Notes: generated by a model not told the origin, from the sequence alone. Shown: positions 34,666-44,723, numbered from the stretch's first letter. The stretch is 48,817 bases of DNA from Pseudomonadales bacterium (GCA_022968985.1 JALJPK010000021.1:1-48817), one strand, 5' to 3'. Numbers and translations: made by a program.

Positions 34666-35064
34666 TTAATAGTTTTGAGTGTAATCCATATACGCAGGTA
34701 ATGCGATTGCAGCTAGAATACCTATTCCAAACACACCCACAACTAATATGAGAGACCAAATAGTCCAAGTTTTTTGAACACGATTAAAATGCTCTACGCT
34801 TTCCCAGCGCTTTTTTTCCCACGCCCATTTTCTGCCTTTTGCACCCAATACGAATGAAAAAACAAAACCAAGGTATGGCACCAAACATAAAAGCCCTATA
34901 GGTGTTTTATTACCAAGTGCCCAGATCCAATTTAGTAAAAATGCACCCCAGCTCCAACCTAGAACACCTTCAGGGTATGTGTCTACAGGACCTTGGCCCG
35001 AGTTGTTCTCGTCTGCGTTTTCCAAGTTTAATGTGGCTTCGGGAGATTTATAATTCTCATTCAT
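34666..35064 (-). CDS. Conserved membrane protein with WGAFLLNWIWALGN motif
   Basis: A 132-aa protein. After a polar N-terminus come GWSWGAFLLNWIWALGNKT, a hydrophobic stretch (GLLCLVPYLGFVFSFVLGAKG), then WAWEKKRWESVEHFNRVQKTW and a C-terminal helix. This arrangement is known from conserved gammaproteobacterial membrane proteins of unknown role. The last helix, GILAAIALPAYMDYTQ, closely resembles the N-terminal helix of type IV pilins, but here it is at the C-terminus with no prepilin peptidase site. It is flanked by a terminator and an exporter remnant. Confidence 0.75.
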   Translation of the reverse strand: MNENYKSPEATLNLENADENNSGQGPVDTYPEGVLGWSWGAFLLNWIWALGNKTPIGLLCLVPYLGFVFSFVLGAKGRKWAWEKKRWESVEHFNRVQKTWTIWSLILVVGVFGIGILAAIALPAYMDYTQNY

Positions 35065-35305
35065 AATTGATTCCTGATAAATATATTATATTTAAGTAAT
35101 TGAGTAAGCAGTATAATCAATAATAAAAAGAGTTAATATAGGTGTTTAAACGTTTTAACCCAAATTTACTCAGACTTAAACAATTAACATCTCCCCGTCA
35201 TCGTTCAAATGAGGTTAAAGGGAGCAACATTAATTGTTTATGTTGGACTGTTAAAAGATTTCGGGATAAATCCCTACCTACAACACCCCAAAATCCCTAA
35301 AAAAC

Positions 35306-37087
35306 CTAAACCAACTCCTCTTGTAACAACCCAGCATAAACTCCTTTGGTTTCAACCAATTCATCATGATTACCACGCTCAATAATCTCTCCTGCTTCCA
35401 AAACCAATATTTGATCTGACTCGCGAATGGTACTTAAGCGATGGGCGATGGCGATAACTGTGCGTTCTTGAAATACTCGCTCTAAGGCTTTTTGGATGAG
35501 ACTTTCGGTCACCGAATCTATGGAGCTGGTGGCTTCATCAAGTAACATCAGTTGACCGCCACTTGTCATGGCGCGTGCAAATGATATTAACTGTTTTTGA
35601 CCTGCGCTGAGTTGATCACCACCACTGGTTAATACGGTGTTATAGCCTGCTGGTAAACTTTCGATAAAGTCATGGGCGTAAACGTATTTTGCTGCTTTCA
35701 CTATGGCTGCTTGATCCACTTTGGCCAAACCAATATTAAAACTCACGTCTTGTTCAAACAAAAATACGTCTTGCTGCATCATTGTAAATAAGGTGGAAAG
35801 TTTTAATTTTGGTATGTTGGATAACTCTAAGCCGTTGACTAAAATGCTGCCTTCATAACCTTCGTAGGTTTTTGTAAGCAAACGCATAACGGTGGATTTA
35901 CCAGAACCCGTGGTGCCAACTAAGGCTAATTGTCGACCTTGTTTTAAGCTGAAACTGACATTATTAAGCACATAAGGATCGCTGCTTTTATAACGAAATG
36001 AAACCTGTTTAAAATCAATGGAAACGAAAGTATCGAGTTGATCACCAATTTCATTTTCGCTGTATAAATCTTGGCCCGTTTCTTCTAACGGCTCATTAAA
36101 CAGTTCGTTCAAATGCTCGAATGCTGCAAAAGATCGCTGAATTTCGGTTATCTGGCTAGTAAATTCTCGAATCGGCACAAATATTTTTTCTAAGGTATTA
36201 ATAAAAGCAATCACCACTCCTAAACTGACGGCGCTACTTAATACTAAGTTTGAGCCTGTCCAAATGATCAGTGCCATGGCGATGGTTGTTATACCTGCCA
36301 CCACTGAAAACAAAGTTGCGTCCCAGACATTGGCTTTTACCTGTGCGTGTAAAAACTCATCGGTAAGACTTTTGTATTTGTCTTCTACTTCGCTTTCCGC
36401 AGCAAACAATTGAACGGTTGTAATACCTCGAATGCATTCTTGTAGGTATCCTGTGGAACGTGCCAAAGACGAGCGAGTAGTTTGGTATAAACCTCGTAGT
36501 TTATGACTGACGTATTTTGTAATGATTAAAATCGGTGGAAATAATACTAAGATGACAGTGGCCAATTGCCAATTAATTAGGTATAAAAATATGATCAGGC
36601 CTAGTGTGTTGATTGTGTCTTTTACAATACCTAATACACCTAAAACAAAACTGTCACCGATGGATTCTAAGTCGCTGGTTAAACGCGACAATGTCACCCC
36701 TGTTGGAGTTTTATCAAAATAGGCGCGAGGTAATTTTACAATTCGAGTTATCAAAGTTTGGCGAATATCAAAAATTGAACGTTGGCCTACTAAGCGCAGG
36801 CTGTAACTGTAAATAGCGTCGCTGATGTAGTTCATCACAAGTACGCCACTCATATACATCAGCATCAATGGTAATTGTTCAAGTTGGCCTGTCATTAATT
36901 GTTCGTCAATGATCTTAATCATCAGCCACGGAAACAATAAATTAGCCGCCAGACTAAAGGGCATTGAGCTTAGCCCGATAATTATATAAATTTTATATTT
37001 GGCCGCGTATTGCCAAAATGTAAACAGAATTTGCCAATCACTTTTTGTTGGTTTATTTAAATCTGTTTTACTGCCTGATTTATTCAT
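35306..37087 (-). CDS. mdlB: ABC exporter half-transporter, MdlB type
   Basis: 593 aa: a six-helix membrane domain (~30-320) fused to an ATPase (~350-590). Walker A is GTTGSGKST, the signature is a noncanonical LSAGQKQ, Walker B is LMLLDEATSSID with the catalytic Glu, and the switch His is in AHRLS. A weak signature with an intact Walker B Glu is the asymmetry expected of one half of a heterodimer. It overlaps the upstream partner gene by 4 nt (translational coupling), as in mdlAB of Escherichia coli. The substrate is not deducible; multidrug or lipid-like compounds are typical for the family. A decayed copy of its 3' end is at 34121. Confidence 0.88.
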   Translation of the reverse strand: MNKSGSKTDLNKPTKSDWQILFTFWQYAAKYKIYIIIGLSSMPFSLAANLLFPWLMIKIIDEQLMTGQLEQLPLMLMYMSGVLVMNYISDAIYSYSLRLVGQRSIFDIRQTLITRIVKLPRAYFDKTPTGVTLSRLTSDLESIGDSFVLGVLGIVKDTINTLGLIIFLYLINWQLATVILVLFPPILIITKYVSHKLRGLYQTTRSSLARSTGYLQECIRGITTVQLFAAESEVEDKYKSLTDEFLHAQVKANVWDATLFSVVAGITTIAMALIIWTGSNLVLSSAVSLGVVIAFINTLEKIFVPIREFTSQITEIQRSFAAFEHLNELFNEPLEETGQDLYSENEIGDQLDTFVSIDFKQVSFRYKSSDPYVLNNVSFSLKQGRQLALVGTTGSGKSTVMRLLTKTYEGYEGSILVNGLELSNIPKLKLSTLFTMMQQDVFLFEQDVSFNIGLAKVDQAAIVKAAKYVYAHDFIESLPAGYNTVLTSGGDQLSAGQKQLISFARAMTSGGQLMLLDEATSSIDSVTESLIQKALERVFQERTVIAIAHRLSTIRESDQILVLEAGEIIERGNHDELVETKGVYAGLLQEELV

Positions 37088-38919
37088 GAGTTGGCCTCCT
37101 GATCGTTCTGCAGTTCGTTTTGTTGCTCACTTTGCTGTAGTTGCCAGGTTTGTTTGTAATAAGCCGAGTCTTTAAGTAATTGTTGATGTTTACCTCGAGC
37201 GATGATTTCACCCTCTTTTAACACAAGTATTTCGTCCATGTCTTGTAATGCGGATATCCGATGTGATACCACAATCAGGCTTCTATCTACGAGTTTGTTA
37301 TTTAATTCACCCATAATGGCGCGTTCGGTTTCGTAGTCAACGGCGGACAATACGTTGTCCAAAATTAGAATGTCGGCTGGAGTGTAAAGTGCTCGAGCAA
37401 TACTTACTCGTTGTTTTTGACCCCCTGATAACATGATGCCTTTTTCACCAACGATGGTGTCTGCTTGGTTTGAAAATCGTTTAATGTCGTTTGTAAGCTG
37501 GGCTGCTTCAATTGCTTGAGCCACGCTTAAGTGTTGTCCTGCCGTGTTGGGATTAAGCTCATTATTTTTTGAACCAAATTCAACGTTCTCAGTAAGGGTG
37601 GCTGAAAACAAATAAGGCTCTTGGGTAATGGTGCGCACTTGTTTATGCCAGTCGTGGCGAGAGTACTGTGTAATGTCCTGTGCACCATAAAAAATACAAC
37701 CTGCTTCTAAGTCGAGCAAGTGATTTAAACAATTAACCAATGTGGTTTTGCCCGAACCAATCGATCCTAAAATACCTAATTTTTTACCCTGAGGTAATTC
37801 AAAACTGATGTTTTTTAAAGTAGGTTCTGTTAATTCGTTTGTTTCGTTATTGTCATAACGGTAGGTTAAATTCTTAACGGATAACGTTGAGCGTTTAATG
37901 GATTGGGTTTCTTCTGCGCTTAAGCGTAATAGGTTAGTTGGATCAACTTTGGCATTTAATATTGTCATCACACTTTTTAAGCTGGCCATTCCCATTTGTA
38001 ATACACTTAAAATACGCCCCAAACTCATAAAAGGCATCGCTAACATAACCGAATAAGACAAAAACGCGGTAATTTCACCCACTGTGAGTTCACTTTTGCT
38101 CACCAAAACCGCACCTAAACCTAATATTAAGATTTTCATGACTTCGTTGGCGTAATTAAGAATAGGCAATATAAATACTTGAATACGTTGAATTTTTAAG
38201 GTGACATCCAATAATTTTTGATTCGATTGAGCAATTTCTTGTTGTACCCAATCATCCATAAACTCGGCTTTAATCACATCCATACCTGACAAAAAATGCA
38301 CCAGTTGTTCACTTAAATTTTGTAAGCTGTTCATACGCGCGGTCCACATTGCACGCAATTGTACAAAACCAAAACGATAGATAATAAACGCACTAGCAAT
38401 CGGCAACAAACAATACAGGGTTAAAGAAGGCGATATTCTCCACATATAAATAGGGGTTAACGACAACGCAAAAATGATGTTAAACATCGACATAAAACCA
38501 ATGCCAAAAAACAAACGAATGCCTGTAATGTCATTGTTTATGATGGATATCAGTTTGCCACTGTTATTTTTACTGTGAAAACCATCGGTTAATCGGTTTA
38601 ACTTAGCAAATAAATCGTTCTTTAATTGCGCTTCAACAAAACGTCCTGGGTTTAAGCCAAACATACGAGACAAAATACGTATAACAATCATCACCATTGA
38701 AGCACCAATGATCATAAAAATGCCATTAAGTAATGCATCGTGGTTTTGGCTGATATCACCACTGAGTAAGTCGATGGTGGTTTTAACCATTAAAGGAATT
38801 TCGACTTGCAGTAAATTAACTAAAAAAATGAAAAGAATGGCAAGGCTATAAGATAGGCGATTTTGCCAGAGGTAATGCCAAATTAACTGGCCTTTAGATT
38901 GGGGTGTATCAACCAGCAT
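37084..38919 (-). CDS. mdlA: ABC exporter half-transporter, MdlA type
   Basis: 611 aa: a six-helix membrane domain (~18-320) and an ATPase (~345-590). Walker A is GSIGSGKTT and the signature is a canonical LSGGQKQR. Walker B is LILDNVLSAVD, where Asn stands in place of the catalytic Glu; the switch His is in SHRIS. It therefore supplies the good signature while the partner supplies the catalytic Glu, so only one of the two shared ATP sites should be fully active. It is the first gene of a two-gene operon. The gene name rests on order and similarity to mdlA, not on a search. Confidence 0.88.
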   Translation of the reverse strand: MLVDTPQSKGQLIWHYLWQNRLSYSLAILFIFLVNLLQVEIPLMVKTTIDLLSGDISQNHDALLNGIFMIIGASMVMIVIRILSRMFGLNPGRFVEAQLKNDLFAKLNRLTDGFHSKNNSGKLISIINNDITGIRLFFGIGFMSMFNIIFALSLTPIYMWRISPSLTLYCLLPIASAFIIYRFGFVQLRAMWTARMNSLQNLSEQLVHFLSGMDVIKAEFMDDWVQQEIAQSNQKLLDVTLKIQRIQVFILPILNYANEVMKILILGLGAVLVSKSELTVGEITAFLSYSVMLAMPFMSLGRILSVLQMGMASLKSVMTILNAKVDPTNLLRLSAEETQSIKRSTLSVKNLTYRYDNNETNELTEPTLKNISFELPQGKKLGILGSIGSGKTTLVNCLNHLLDLEAGCIFYGAQDITQYSRHDWHKQVRTITQEPYLFSATLTENVEFGSKNNELNPNTAGQHLSVAQAIEAAQLTNDIKRFSNQADTIVGEKGIMLSGGQKQRVSIARALYTPADILILDNVLSAVDYETERAIMGELNNKLVDRSLIVVSHRISALQDMDEILVLKEGEIIARGKHQQLLKDSAYYKQTWQLQQSEQQNELQNDQEANS

Positions 38920-39076
38920 GGCAATTTCCGAAGATTAAGTGGCACATTATTATTGGGGTAAAAGGTGTAAATTAAAGGTACGTTGATTTATTAATCCTAG
39001 GTTGATCTGTATATCAAAATGTTTTGGGATTTCATCTAGTTTGGCCCTTCTGTCTTGGAATATTAGACTAGATTAA

Positions 39077-39943
39077 TTATTCGTTAAGTATTGTCCAGTG
39101 TGCTGAATAAGCATTAAGTACACCTATATCGCGCATAAATGTTTGTAGTTTATTTTCTGACCTTAAAATAGATAGACCTATTTCTAGATTCTCAAAAACC
39201 TGTGCACTAAGTGGATGAACTTTAGATATAGCAAAATGTCGTGAGCCTGGCATTTTTATTTTAACACCCTGAACAACCGACATAGCGGTATTGTTCATTA
39301 TTATTTCGGGAGAGTAGCCCTTTGGTATTTCTATCAACATAAAATCAATATTACGTCTGGATATTAAATTCAGTGCAAGTTTAAATTGATTAACTGAATG
39401 CAGCTCTTTTACATTTAATGATTGCATAACAAACCAATCTGTTTTCCAGTTGGGCAAAGATACCGCACTTAATTTTTGTAGGTCTTTAAGTGTTTTAACT
39501 GATTTTAATTTTTGATTGGATGTTAAGCCCACTATGGCTTTGGCCAGTTTACCTTCTTTAATAATGGCACTGCTTATGTTAATGCTTTGGGGTAATACAT
39601 TACGAAATAGGTCTGAGCCCACTATCACTGCAGCGCCATTGTTAACCATTAAAATGGCTCTTTTATGGTTGGGTGCAATCACAAACTCGAGTTCATAGTT
39701 GGCCCCAGCCTTTTTAAACGCTTGGGTCAAAATAACTAAGTCAGCAATAATACGCTGTTTTTCATTTTTTAGGTTTTGTAGTTGGCTAATGGCAGTTGTA
39801 TTGTGTGATTTGAAGTTTAGCCAATTGACATGTTCTGTTTCAAGTAGAACCACTGATACTGATGTTTTTGCCTGTACTGTTAATGTAAACAATATATTGA
39901 AAAGTAAAAAGATAATCGTTTGATTGATTAACGTAAATTTCAT
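39077..39943 (-). CDS. Periplasmic solute-binding protein-like (SBP family 3 type)
   Basis: 288 aa with a signal peptide (MKFTLINQTIIFLLFNILF through TVQA). The mature part resembles family-3 extracellular solute-binding proteins as used by many marine gammaproteobacteria: ADLVILTQAFKKAGANYELE near the N-terminus, VIVGSDLF, LKSVKTLKDLQKLSAVSL in the hinge region, and RRNIDFMLIEIPKG. No ABC permease is adjacent, so it may be an orphan sensor or binding protein rather than a transport part. The ligand is unknown. Confidence 0.7.
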   Translation of the reverse strand: MKFTLINQTIIFLLFNILFTLTVQAKTSVSVVLLETEHVNWLNFKSHNTTAISQLQNLKNEKQRIIADLVILTQAFKKAGANYELEFVIAPNHKRAILMVNNGAAVIVGSDLFRNVLPQSINISSAIIKEGKLAKAIVGLTSNQKLKSVKTLKDLQKLSAVSLPNWKTDWFVMQSLNVKELHSVNQFKLALNLISRRNIDFMLIEIPKGYSPEIIMNNTAMSVVQGVKIKMPGSRHFAISKVHPLSAQVFENLEIGLSILRSENKLQTFMRDIGVLNAYSAHWTILNE

Positions 39944-40537
39944 TAGATATTAAATCGAAGTAAAGGTGACTTAATACTAGTGGGTTAAAAGCTAATATCA
40001 ATTTTGATAGTGACTAAAACGTCGATTTAAGATAAGTGTTCACCTGTTGCTTATACTTTTAACCAATCTTAGTTATTCTTAAATGGCGTTGTGTCAATAG
40101 GCATGGTGTTTATATGGTTATCAAAACTTGATTGGATTTTGTAGGAGCCGAATGTATCAATATGTTCCTTAATGTTTTTGTTTGGGATAATGAATTAATA
40201 ATCTAATGGTTATTAAAATTTTAATTAAAACCGTAGAGTGGTAAAACAAAAGAATAACTATTCACTTTTGTCATTCATCTCGAAAACCAGAAAGTATCAC
40301 GGTAGAACTTGTAAGTTTTTCTCACACCCCTTAACAACTTTCAAATAACAAAATATCACCTACTTAATTTGGATGTTTTTGGGTTAAAAGCTCAACCCTA
40401 CAACGAATCTATCCAAGAACTTAGTCTGAAGTACAAAACAATTTCGAAGTGGCAAAACATTAAGTTGTGACATAAAAAAAGGCCAGTACCGAAGTAATAA
40501 CCTTAATCGAATAAATAAACACGACCCCAGATTTTTT
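39944..40537. other. Intergenic stretch, no gene seen
   Basis: About 590 bp without a credible ORF. A segment near 40264-40290 (TTTTGTCATTCATCTCG, then AAACCAG) recurs with changes at about 44878-44903 (TTTTGTCATTTATCTCG, then AAATCAG), suggesting a dispersed sequence or shared decayed origin. Confidence 0.4.
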
Positions 40538-41392
40538 CTAACCTTTCATGGACAGATTTTGTTTGGCCATTGTTTGGTTTTCATCTAATAACAAATTCTC
40601 AGTGACTGCTTTTTCGTGGTTCTGCACACCTAACAATTCACAGATAATACCGCAAATTTCAAGTTGTTTTGGTTGGCAATTTGCTTGGTGGGTGAACTGA
40701 TCACCGATAACAAATAATGGTATATCACGTTCTTGTGATAATGAACCTCCATGGCTTTTATCTGTATTCATTCCATGATCTGCTGTAATGATAATTTGGT
40801 AACCAGCCTCAATCCAGCTCGGAAGGAATTCAGACAACTCTTTGTCTGAGCGGCGAGTTGTGTTGCGGTAATGGGAACTATCTAACCCAGAGTGATGTCC
40901 GGCTTCATCAATACTCATAGGATGCACCAATAGGAAATCAGGGTCATAACGGCGGCGTAATAATTCCGCATCAAGGTATAAGTGGCTGTCGGGATATTTG
41001 CCGTCATGATAAAAAGTGCCGTATTGGATGAGTTGTTTAATGTCAACTGTATGGCGGTCGCGGATGGCATTATACGGGCTTTGATTATACAGTTCGCTGA
41101 ACCAATGAAAGGCGGCTGCTGCGGTGGATAACCCAGCCTTTCGAGCTAAGCTGAACACACTTTGTTGGTTGGAATTACGCGCCACTTGATTATGCACAAT
41201 ACCACTGACAGCAGGGGTTACCCCGGTTAAAATGGTTTCGTAAAGCGGGCGAGACATGGAAGGTAATTCACATTGCACCTTATACAAAGTTGATTGGTTT
41301 TGTTCGGTTAAAGCATGAATAAATCCCATACATTGCTCTGCTGTGTTATAGGCCAATCCATCAAGAATGATGAGTATTACTTTACTTGTCAT
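40538..41392 (-). CDS. Alkaline-phosphatase-fold phosphodiesterase/nucleotide pyrophosphatase
   Basis: A 284-aa protein of the type I phosphodiesterase family. The first metal Asp is in ILDG (Asp11), the nucleophile region is PSMSRPLYETILTG (Ser45 or Ser47), and further metal ligands are in SIDEAGHHSG and ITADHGM, with a later His in KSHGG. No signal peptide is visible, so it is probably cytoplasmic. It is short for the family but the metal sites are all present. The substrate is not known. It stands alone on the minus strand. Confidence 0.82.
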   Translation of the reverse strand: MTSKVILIILDGLAYNTAEQCMGFIHALTEQNQSTLYKVQCELPSMSRPLYETILTGVTPAVSGIVHNQVARNSNQQSVFSLARKAGLSTAAAAFHWFSELYNQSPYNAIRDRHTVDIKQLIQYGTFYHDGKYPDSHLYLDAELLRRRYDPDFLLVHPMSIDEAGHHSGLDSSHYRNTTRRSDKELSEFLPSWIEAGYQIIITADHGMNTDKSHGGSLSQERDIPLFVIGDQFTHQANCQPKQLEICGIICELLGVQNHEKAVTENLLLDENQTMAKQNLSMKG

Positions 41393-41800
41393 TTTAATTA
41401 CTCTTCGTTTTTAATAACTATAGAGCAAGATAGTAGCCATGATTTATGAAAGTACTATGACAAAACTATGAAATTTTAATGGGTTAAAAGCAGAGGGTTT
41501 GGAATGATGCAGAGTTAAACAAAAAATGGGGTCACTCTGAATTGTTGTCTTTAAGCGAAAAGTACTTGTTTTAAAGGTTATTTAGATAATAAAGCATTAG
41601 CTAATACACTCGTAACTATGCTTTTAAAAATCAAAAACTTAATGCAGTGTCATTTTGATTTGGTCACCTTATGTATGTGTCTAGAATCTTGATTACTTAA
41701 AATTATCAAAATTCTAGACACAGCTCTCATTTTTGTATGGGTTTAAGCTCTGTGTCCAAAATCAACATGGTTTGTTTGTGTCAAAAACTGTCTTTAACTC
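41393..41800. other. Intergenic stretch with a long inverted repeat
   Basis: About 400 bp between the cueR end and the phosphodiesterase start; it contains the 41676-41722 palindrome and no ORF with family features. Confidence 0.5.
41676..41722. repeat. 47-bp imperfect palindrome
   Basis: TGTGTCTAGAAT and ATTCTAGACACA are perfect 12-bp arms. The centre carries a second 5-bp stem (TTGAT and ATCAA) after one mismatch, around an 11-nt loop. A related CTGTGTC string follows at about 41751. It could be the terminator for copA-cueR, a protein-binding site or the scar of an element; it is too AT-rich and lacks the T run of a classic terminator. Confidence 0.6.
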
Positions 41801-42214
41801 TTAATTTAAGTCATCTTGGTTTGAATGAAACGTATCCGACAACTCGTCTAAAATAGTACAGTCAGCACCTTCATCACCAGGACAACTGTCATATAAAGCA
41901 GATAAAACAACTTTCATTTTCTCTAATTCTAATATTTTACTTTCGATATCTTCTAAGTGTTGGCTTAATACTTTTTTTACGTCTTTACTGGCGCGGTGTG
42001 GGTTTTTTTGTAATAAAAGTAGGCTTTCACTTTCTTTAAGGGCAAAACCTAAGTTACGTGTCTTGGCTAAAAAACTCATGGATTCAACATCTTGTGCGCT
42101 GAAATCGCGATAACCGTTTTCTAAGCGATTGGCTTTAAACAGGCCTTGTTCTTCGTAAAAACGAATAGTTTTGACTGTAAGGCCTGATTGTTTGGCTGCA
42201 CTAGAGATATTCAT
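41801..42214 (-). CDS. cueR: Copper-responsive MerR-family regulator CueR
   Basis: 137 aa. An N-terminal MerR HTH (MNISSAAKQSGLTVKTIRFY) is followed by a dimerisation coiled coil and a C-terminal metal loop with Cys111 and Cys119 in CPGDEGADC, matching the Cys112/Cys120 Cu(I) pair of Escherichia coli CueR. It senses cytoplasmic Cu(I) and activates copA. It lies 66 bp downstream of copA on the same strand, so it is likely co-transcribed and feeds back on its own expression. Confidence 0.94.
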   Translation of the reverse strand: MNISSAAKQSGLTVKTIRFYEEQGLFKANRLENGYRDFSAQDVESMSFLAKTRNLGFALKESESLLLLQKNPHRASKDVKKVLSQHLEDIESKILELEKMKVVLSALYDSCPGDEGADCTILDELSDTFHSNQDDLN

Positions 42215-42280
42215 AATTTTTAACCTTATTCTTTGTTGTTATTACGTTTTGTCATTCATGCTTATACAAAAACTATCACT

Positions 42281-44692
42281 CTAATTTTGAGTGTTATTAA
42301 GTTTAACCGCTTTATATTTCCAGCGATTTAACAATAATGCATTACCAATAACACTGACACTAGACAACGCCATGGCGGCACCTGCAACCATAGGGCTCAA
42401 CAAGCCGATCGCCGCCAAACTTATACCCAAACTATTATAAATAAATGCCCAAAACAGGTTCTGTTTAATTTTATTTAATGTTTTTTTAGATAGAGCAATG
42501 GCGGCATTAATTAAAAACAAATCTGGGCGCATCAAGGTTAAACCAGCGCTTTGCATCGCGATGTCGGTGCCGTCACCCATAGCGATGGAGGCCTGAGCTT
42601 TGACCATAGCCGGGGCGTCGTTAATGCCGTCACCCACAAAAATCACATTAGAGCCTTGTTGTTGCAGTAAATCTATTTGTTGAAGTTTTTGCTCTGGAGA
42701 CAATCCTGCGTAAGCTTGATTGATACTTAAACCTTTCACAAATTCGTCCACCGCTTTTTGATGGTCTCCACTAAATAAATAGGTTTTTAAACCCAATTGT
42801 TGGCAGCTCGCTAATAATTCAGCGGTTTGTGGCCTGATGACATCGCTAAATTCAAAAATGGCAGTGACCTGTTTATTGATAACAAACAGACTAAAACTAT
42901 TAGTGATGTTATCTAAATCAAATTCTTGTTCTGACAATGGTTTAATATTAAATCGCTCTAATAATTTTTGATTACCAAACAATAAAACGTCGTTATTAAA
43001 TTGGGCACTAATGCCTTCACCAGCATAAGTTTGTACGTTAGTTAATGTCAGTGAATGATCAACTGATATTGTATTTAAAGCTAAGGCCAAAGGATGTTGG
43101 CTCTGACTGGTTAGGGCGGTTAATTGTTGATTTATCAATTCGTTTTTAGCAACTAACCAATGTTGTTTCACCAGGCTTATTTTGCCTTGAGTTAAGGTAC
43201 CTGTTTTATCAAATACAATACTGTCCGCTTTGGCCATTAATTCTAATTGCGATAAATCTTTGATTAAAATACCCATTTTGGCTCCGACACCCGTTGCCAC
43301 CGAAATAGCCGCGGGAGTTGCTAACCCTAAAGCACAAGGGCAGGCAATCACTAAAACAGAAATAGCATTAACCAAACCCTGTTCAAATCCAGCTATATAA
43401 AACCAAATAACAAAGGTAAAGGCCGCAATCACAATGGCAGCAGGCACAAACCATGCGGCAACTTTGTCCACCAGTTTACTGATTTCTGGTTTGGCCATTT
43501 GGGTTTGTTTGATTAACTCGATAATGTGAGCCAATCTTGATTGAGTACTTAACGATTGAACTAGAATTTGTAGACTGCCATGTTCATTTTGGCTACCAGC
43601 AAACACCTTATCTCCTGGCTCTTTTAATACGGCAGTCGACTCGCCCGTTAACATCATTTGGTTGACGTAACTTTCTCCCAAACTAATCTGGCCATCAACT
43701 GTGATCGCCTCGCCTGCTAATACTTGTACGGTATCGCCTAGTTGAATCTGTTTTATGCCTAGCATTGTCCATTTATTGTCTTTAAATACACGGGCCTGAT
43801 CGGGTTGTAGAGCCATTAGGCTTGTAATAGAAGCCACGGCTTGTACTTTGGCGCGAGATTCTAAGTATTTACCCATTAAAACTAAGGTGACAATTACAGC
43901 GCTGGTTTCTAAATACAGTTCACTAATACCGTTAAAGGCCAGATAAACGGAATAAAAGAAAGCGGCGCTGGTACCCATTACAATCAACACATCCATTGTG
44001 GCAACTTTGTTTTTTAGCGCGTAATAAGCGCCTTTATAAAACGCACGACCAAACCAGAATTGTACCGGGCTGGCTAATAAAAATTGCATTTCAATACTTA
44101 GATGAAAAGTTAACGGTAACCAATTGCTTAGCATCATCAACAAAAATGGACTGGTTAACAGGGCGGCGAGCAACAGGTTGTGGACTTGGCTGAATTTAAA
44201 AGGCTTGTTTTTTTTTACGCTACTGTCACTTGCCTTGTTGCCTTTATGCTTATCTTTTGTATTAGATTTCTCAGGTTGCGCTACAGGATAACCTGCTTGA
44301 TCTAAGGCCGTGTCGATATCAGTTGAACTTAAACTGCCATCAATCCAAGTTACCCCTACTTCATTACTTGTCAGGTTCACTTTAACTTCAAGCACACCAG
44401 GCAAAGCGGTTAGGGCTTTTTCGATTTTATTAACACAGCTGGCGCAGTTGATGGATTGTACTGTAAATATCTGTTTTTGTTTTTTAAGCTGATAACCGGC
44501 TTTAACAACCCAATCATCAATTTGTATAGCATCAACGGCAGAGTCACTGGATACCTGTAGGGTTTTTAAAGCTAGATTCACTTCGCTGTTTTTAACCTGG
44601 TCCTGTTTATTTAAAGCATTTTGCAGGCGATTAACACAACCGGCGCAGGTTATACCCTCTACAGGCACCATCCAACTTGTTTGTGTGTTCAT
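42281..44692 (-). CDS. copA: Cu(I)-exporting P1B-type ATPase CopA
   Basis: 803 aa. Two N-terminal HMA metal-binding domains carry CxxC: GITCAGC (Cys16, Cys19) and SINCASC. About eight membrane helices follow, with the ion-site motif CPC (VIACPCALG) in helix 6, the phosphorylated Asp in DKTGT, an ATP-binding HP motif (SQHPLAL), and GDGINDAPA. It pumps Cu(I) from the cytoplasm. A MerR-type promoter with 19-bp spacing lies directly upstream and cueR follows, giving a self-contained copper-efflux unit. Confidence 0.96.
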   Translation of the reverse strand: MNTQTSWMVPVEGITCAGCVNRLQNALNKQDQVKNSEVNLALKTLQVSSDSAVDAIQIDDWVVKAGYQLKKQKQIFTVQSINCASCVNKIEKALTALPGVLEVKVNLTSNEVGVTWIDGSLSSTDIDTALDQAGYPVAQPEKSNTKDKHKGNKASDSSVKKNKPFKFSQVHNLLLAALLTSPFLLMMLSNWLPLTFHLSIEMQFLLASPVQFWFGRAFYKGAYYALKNKVATMDVLIVMGTSAAFFYSVYLAFNGISELYLETSAVIVTLVLMGKYLESRAKVQAVASITSLMALQPDQARVFKDNKWTMLGIKQIQLGDTVQVLAGEAITVDGQISLGESYVNQMMLTGESTAVLKEPGDKVFAGSQNEHGSLQILVQSLSTQSRLAHIIELIKQTQMAKPEISKLVDKVAAWFVPAAIVIAAFTFVIWFYIAGFEQGLVNAISVLVIACPCALGLATPAAISVATGVGAKMGILIKDLSQLELMAKADSIVFDKTGTLTQGKISLVKQHWLVAKNELINQQLTALTSQSQHPLALALNTISVDHSLTLTNVQTYAGEGISAQFNNDVLLFGNQKLLERFNIKPLSEQEFDLDNITNSFSLFVINKQVTAIFEFSDVIRPQTAELLASCQQLGLKTYLFSGDHQKAVDEFVKGLSINQAYAGLSPEQKLQQIDLLQQQGSNVIFVGDGINDAPAMVKAQASIAMGDGTDIAMQSAGLTLMRPDLFLINAAIALSKKTLNKIKQNLFWAFIYNSLGISLAAIGLLSPMVAGAAMALSSVSVIGNALLLNRWKYKAVKLNNTQN

Positions 44693-44723
44693 GATATTTA
44701 CTCAATATTAATTAGATACAATA

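Noticed and set aside
34599..34670. A 23-aa ORF starting at 34599
   Set aside because: Too short, overlaps the terminator hairpin, and no family resemblance.
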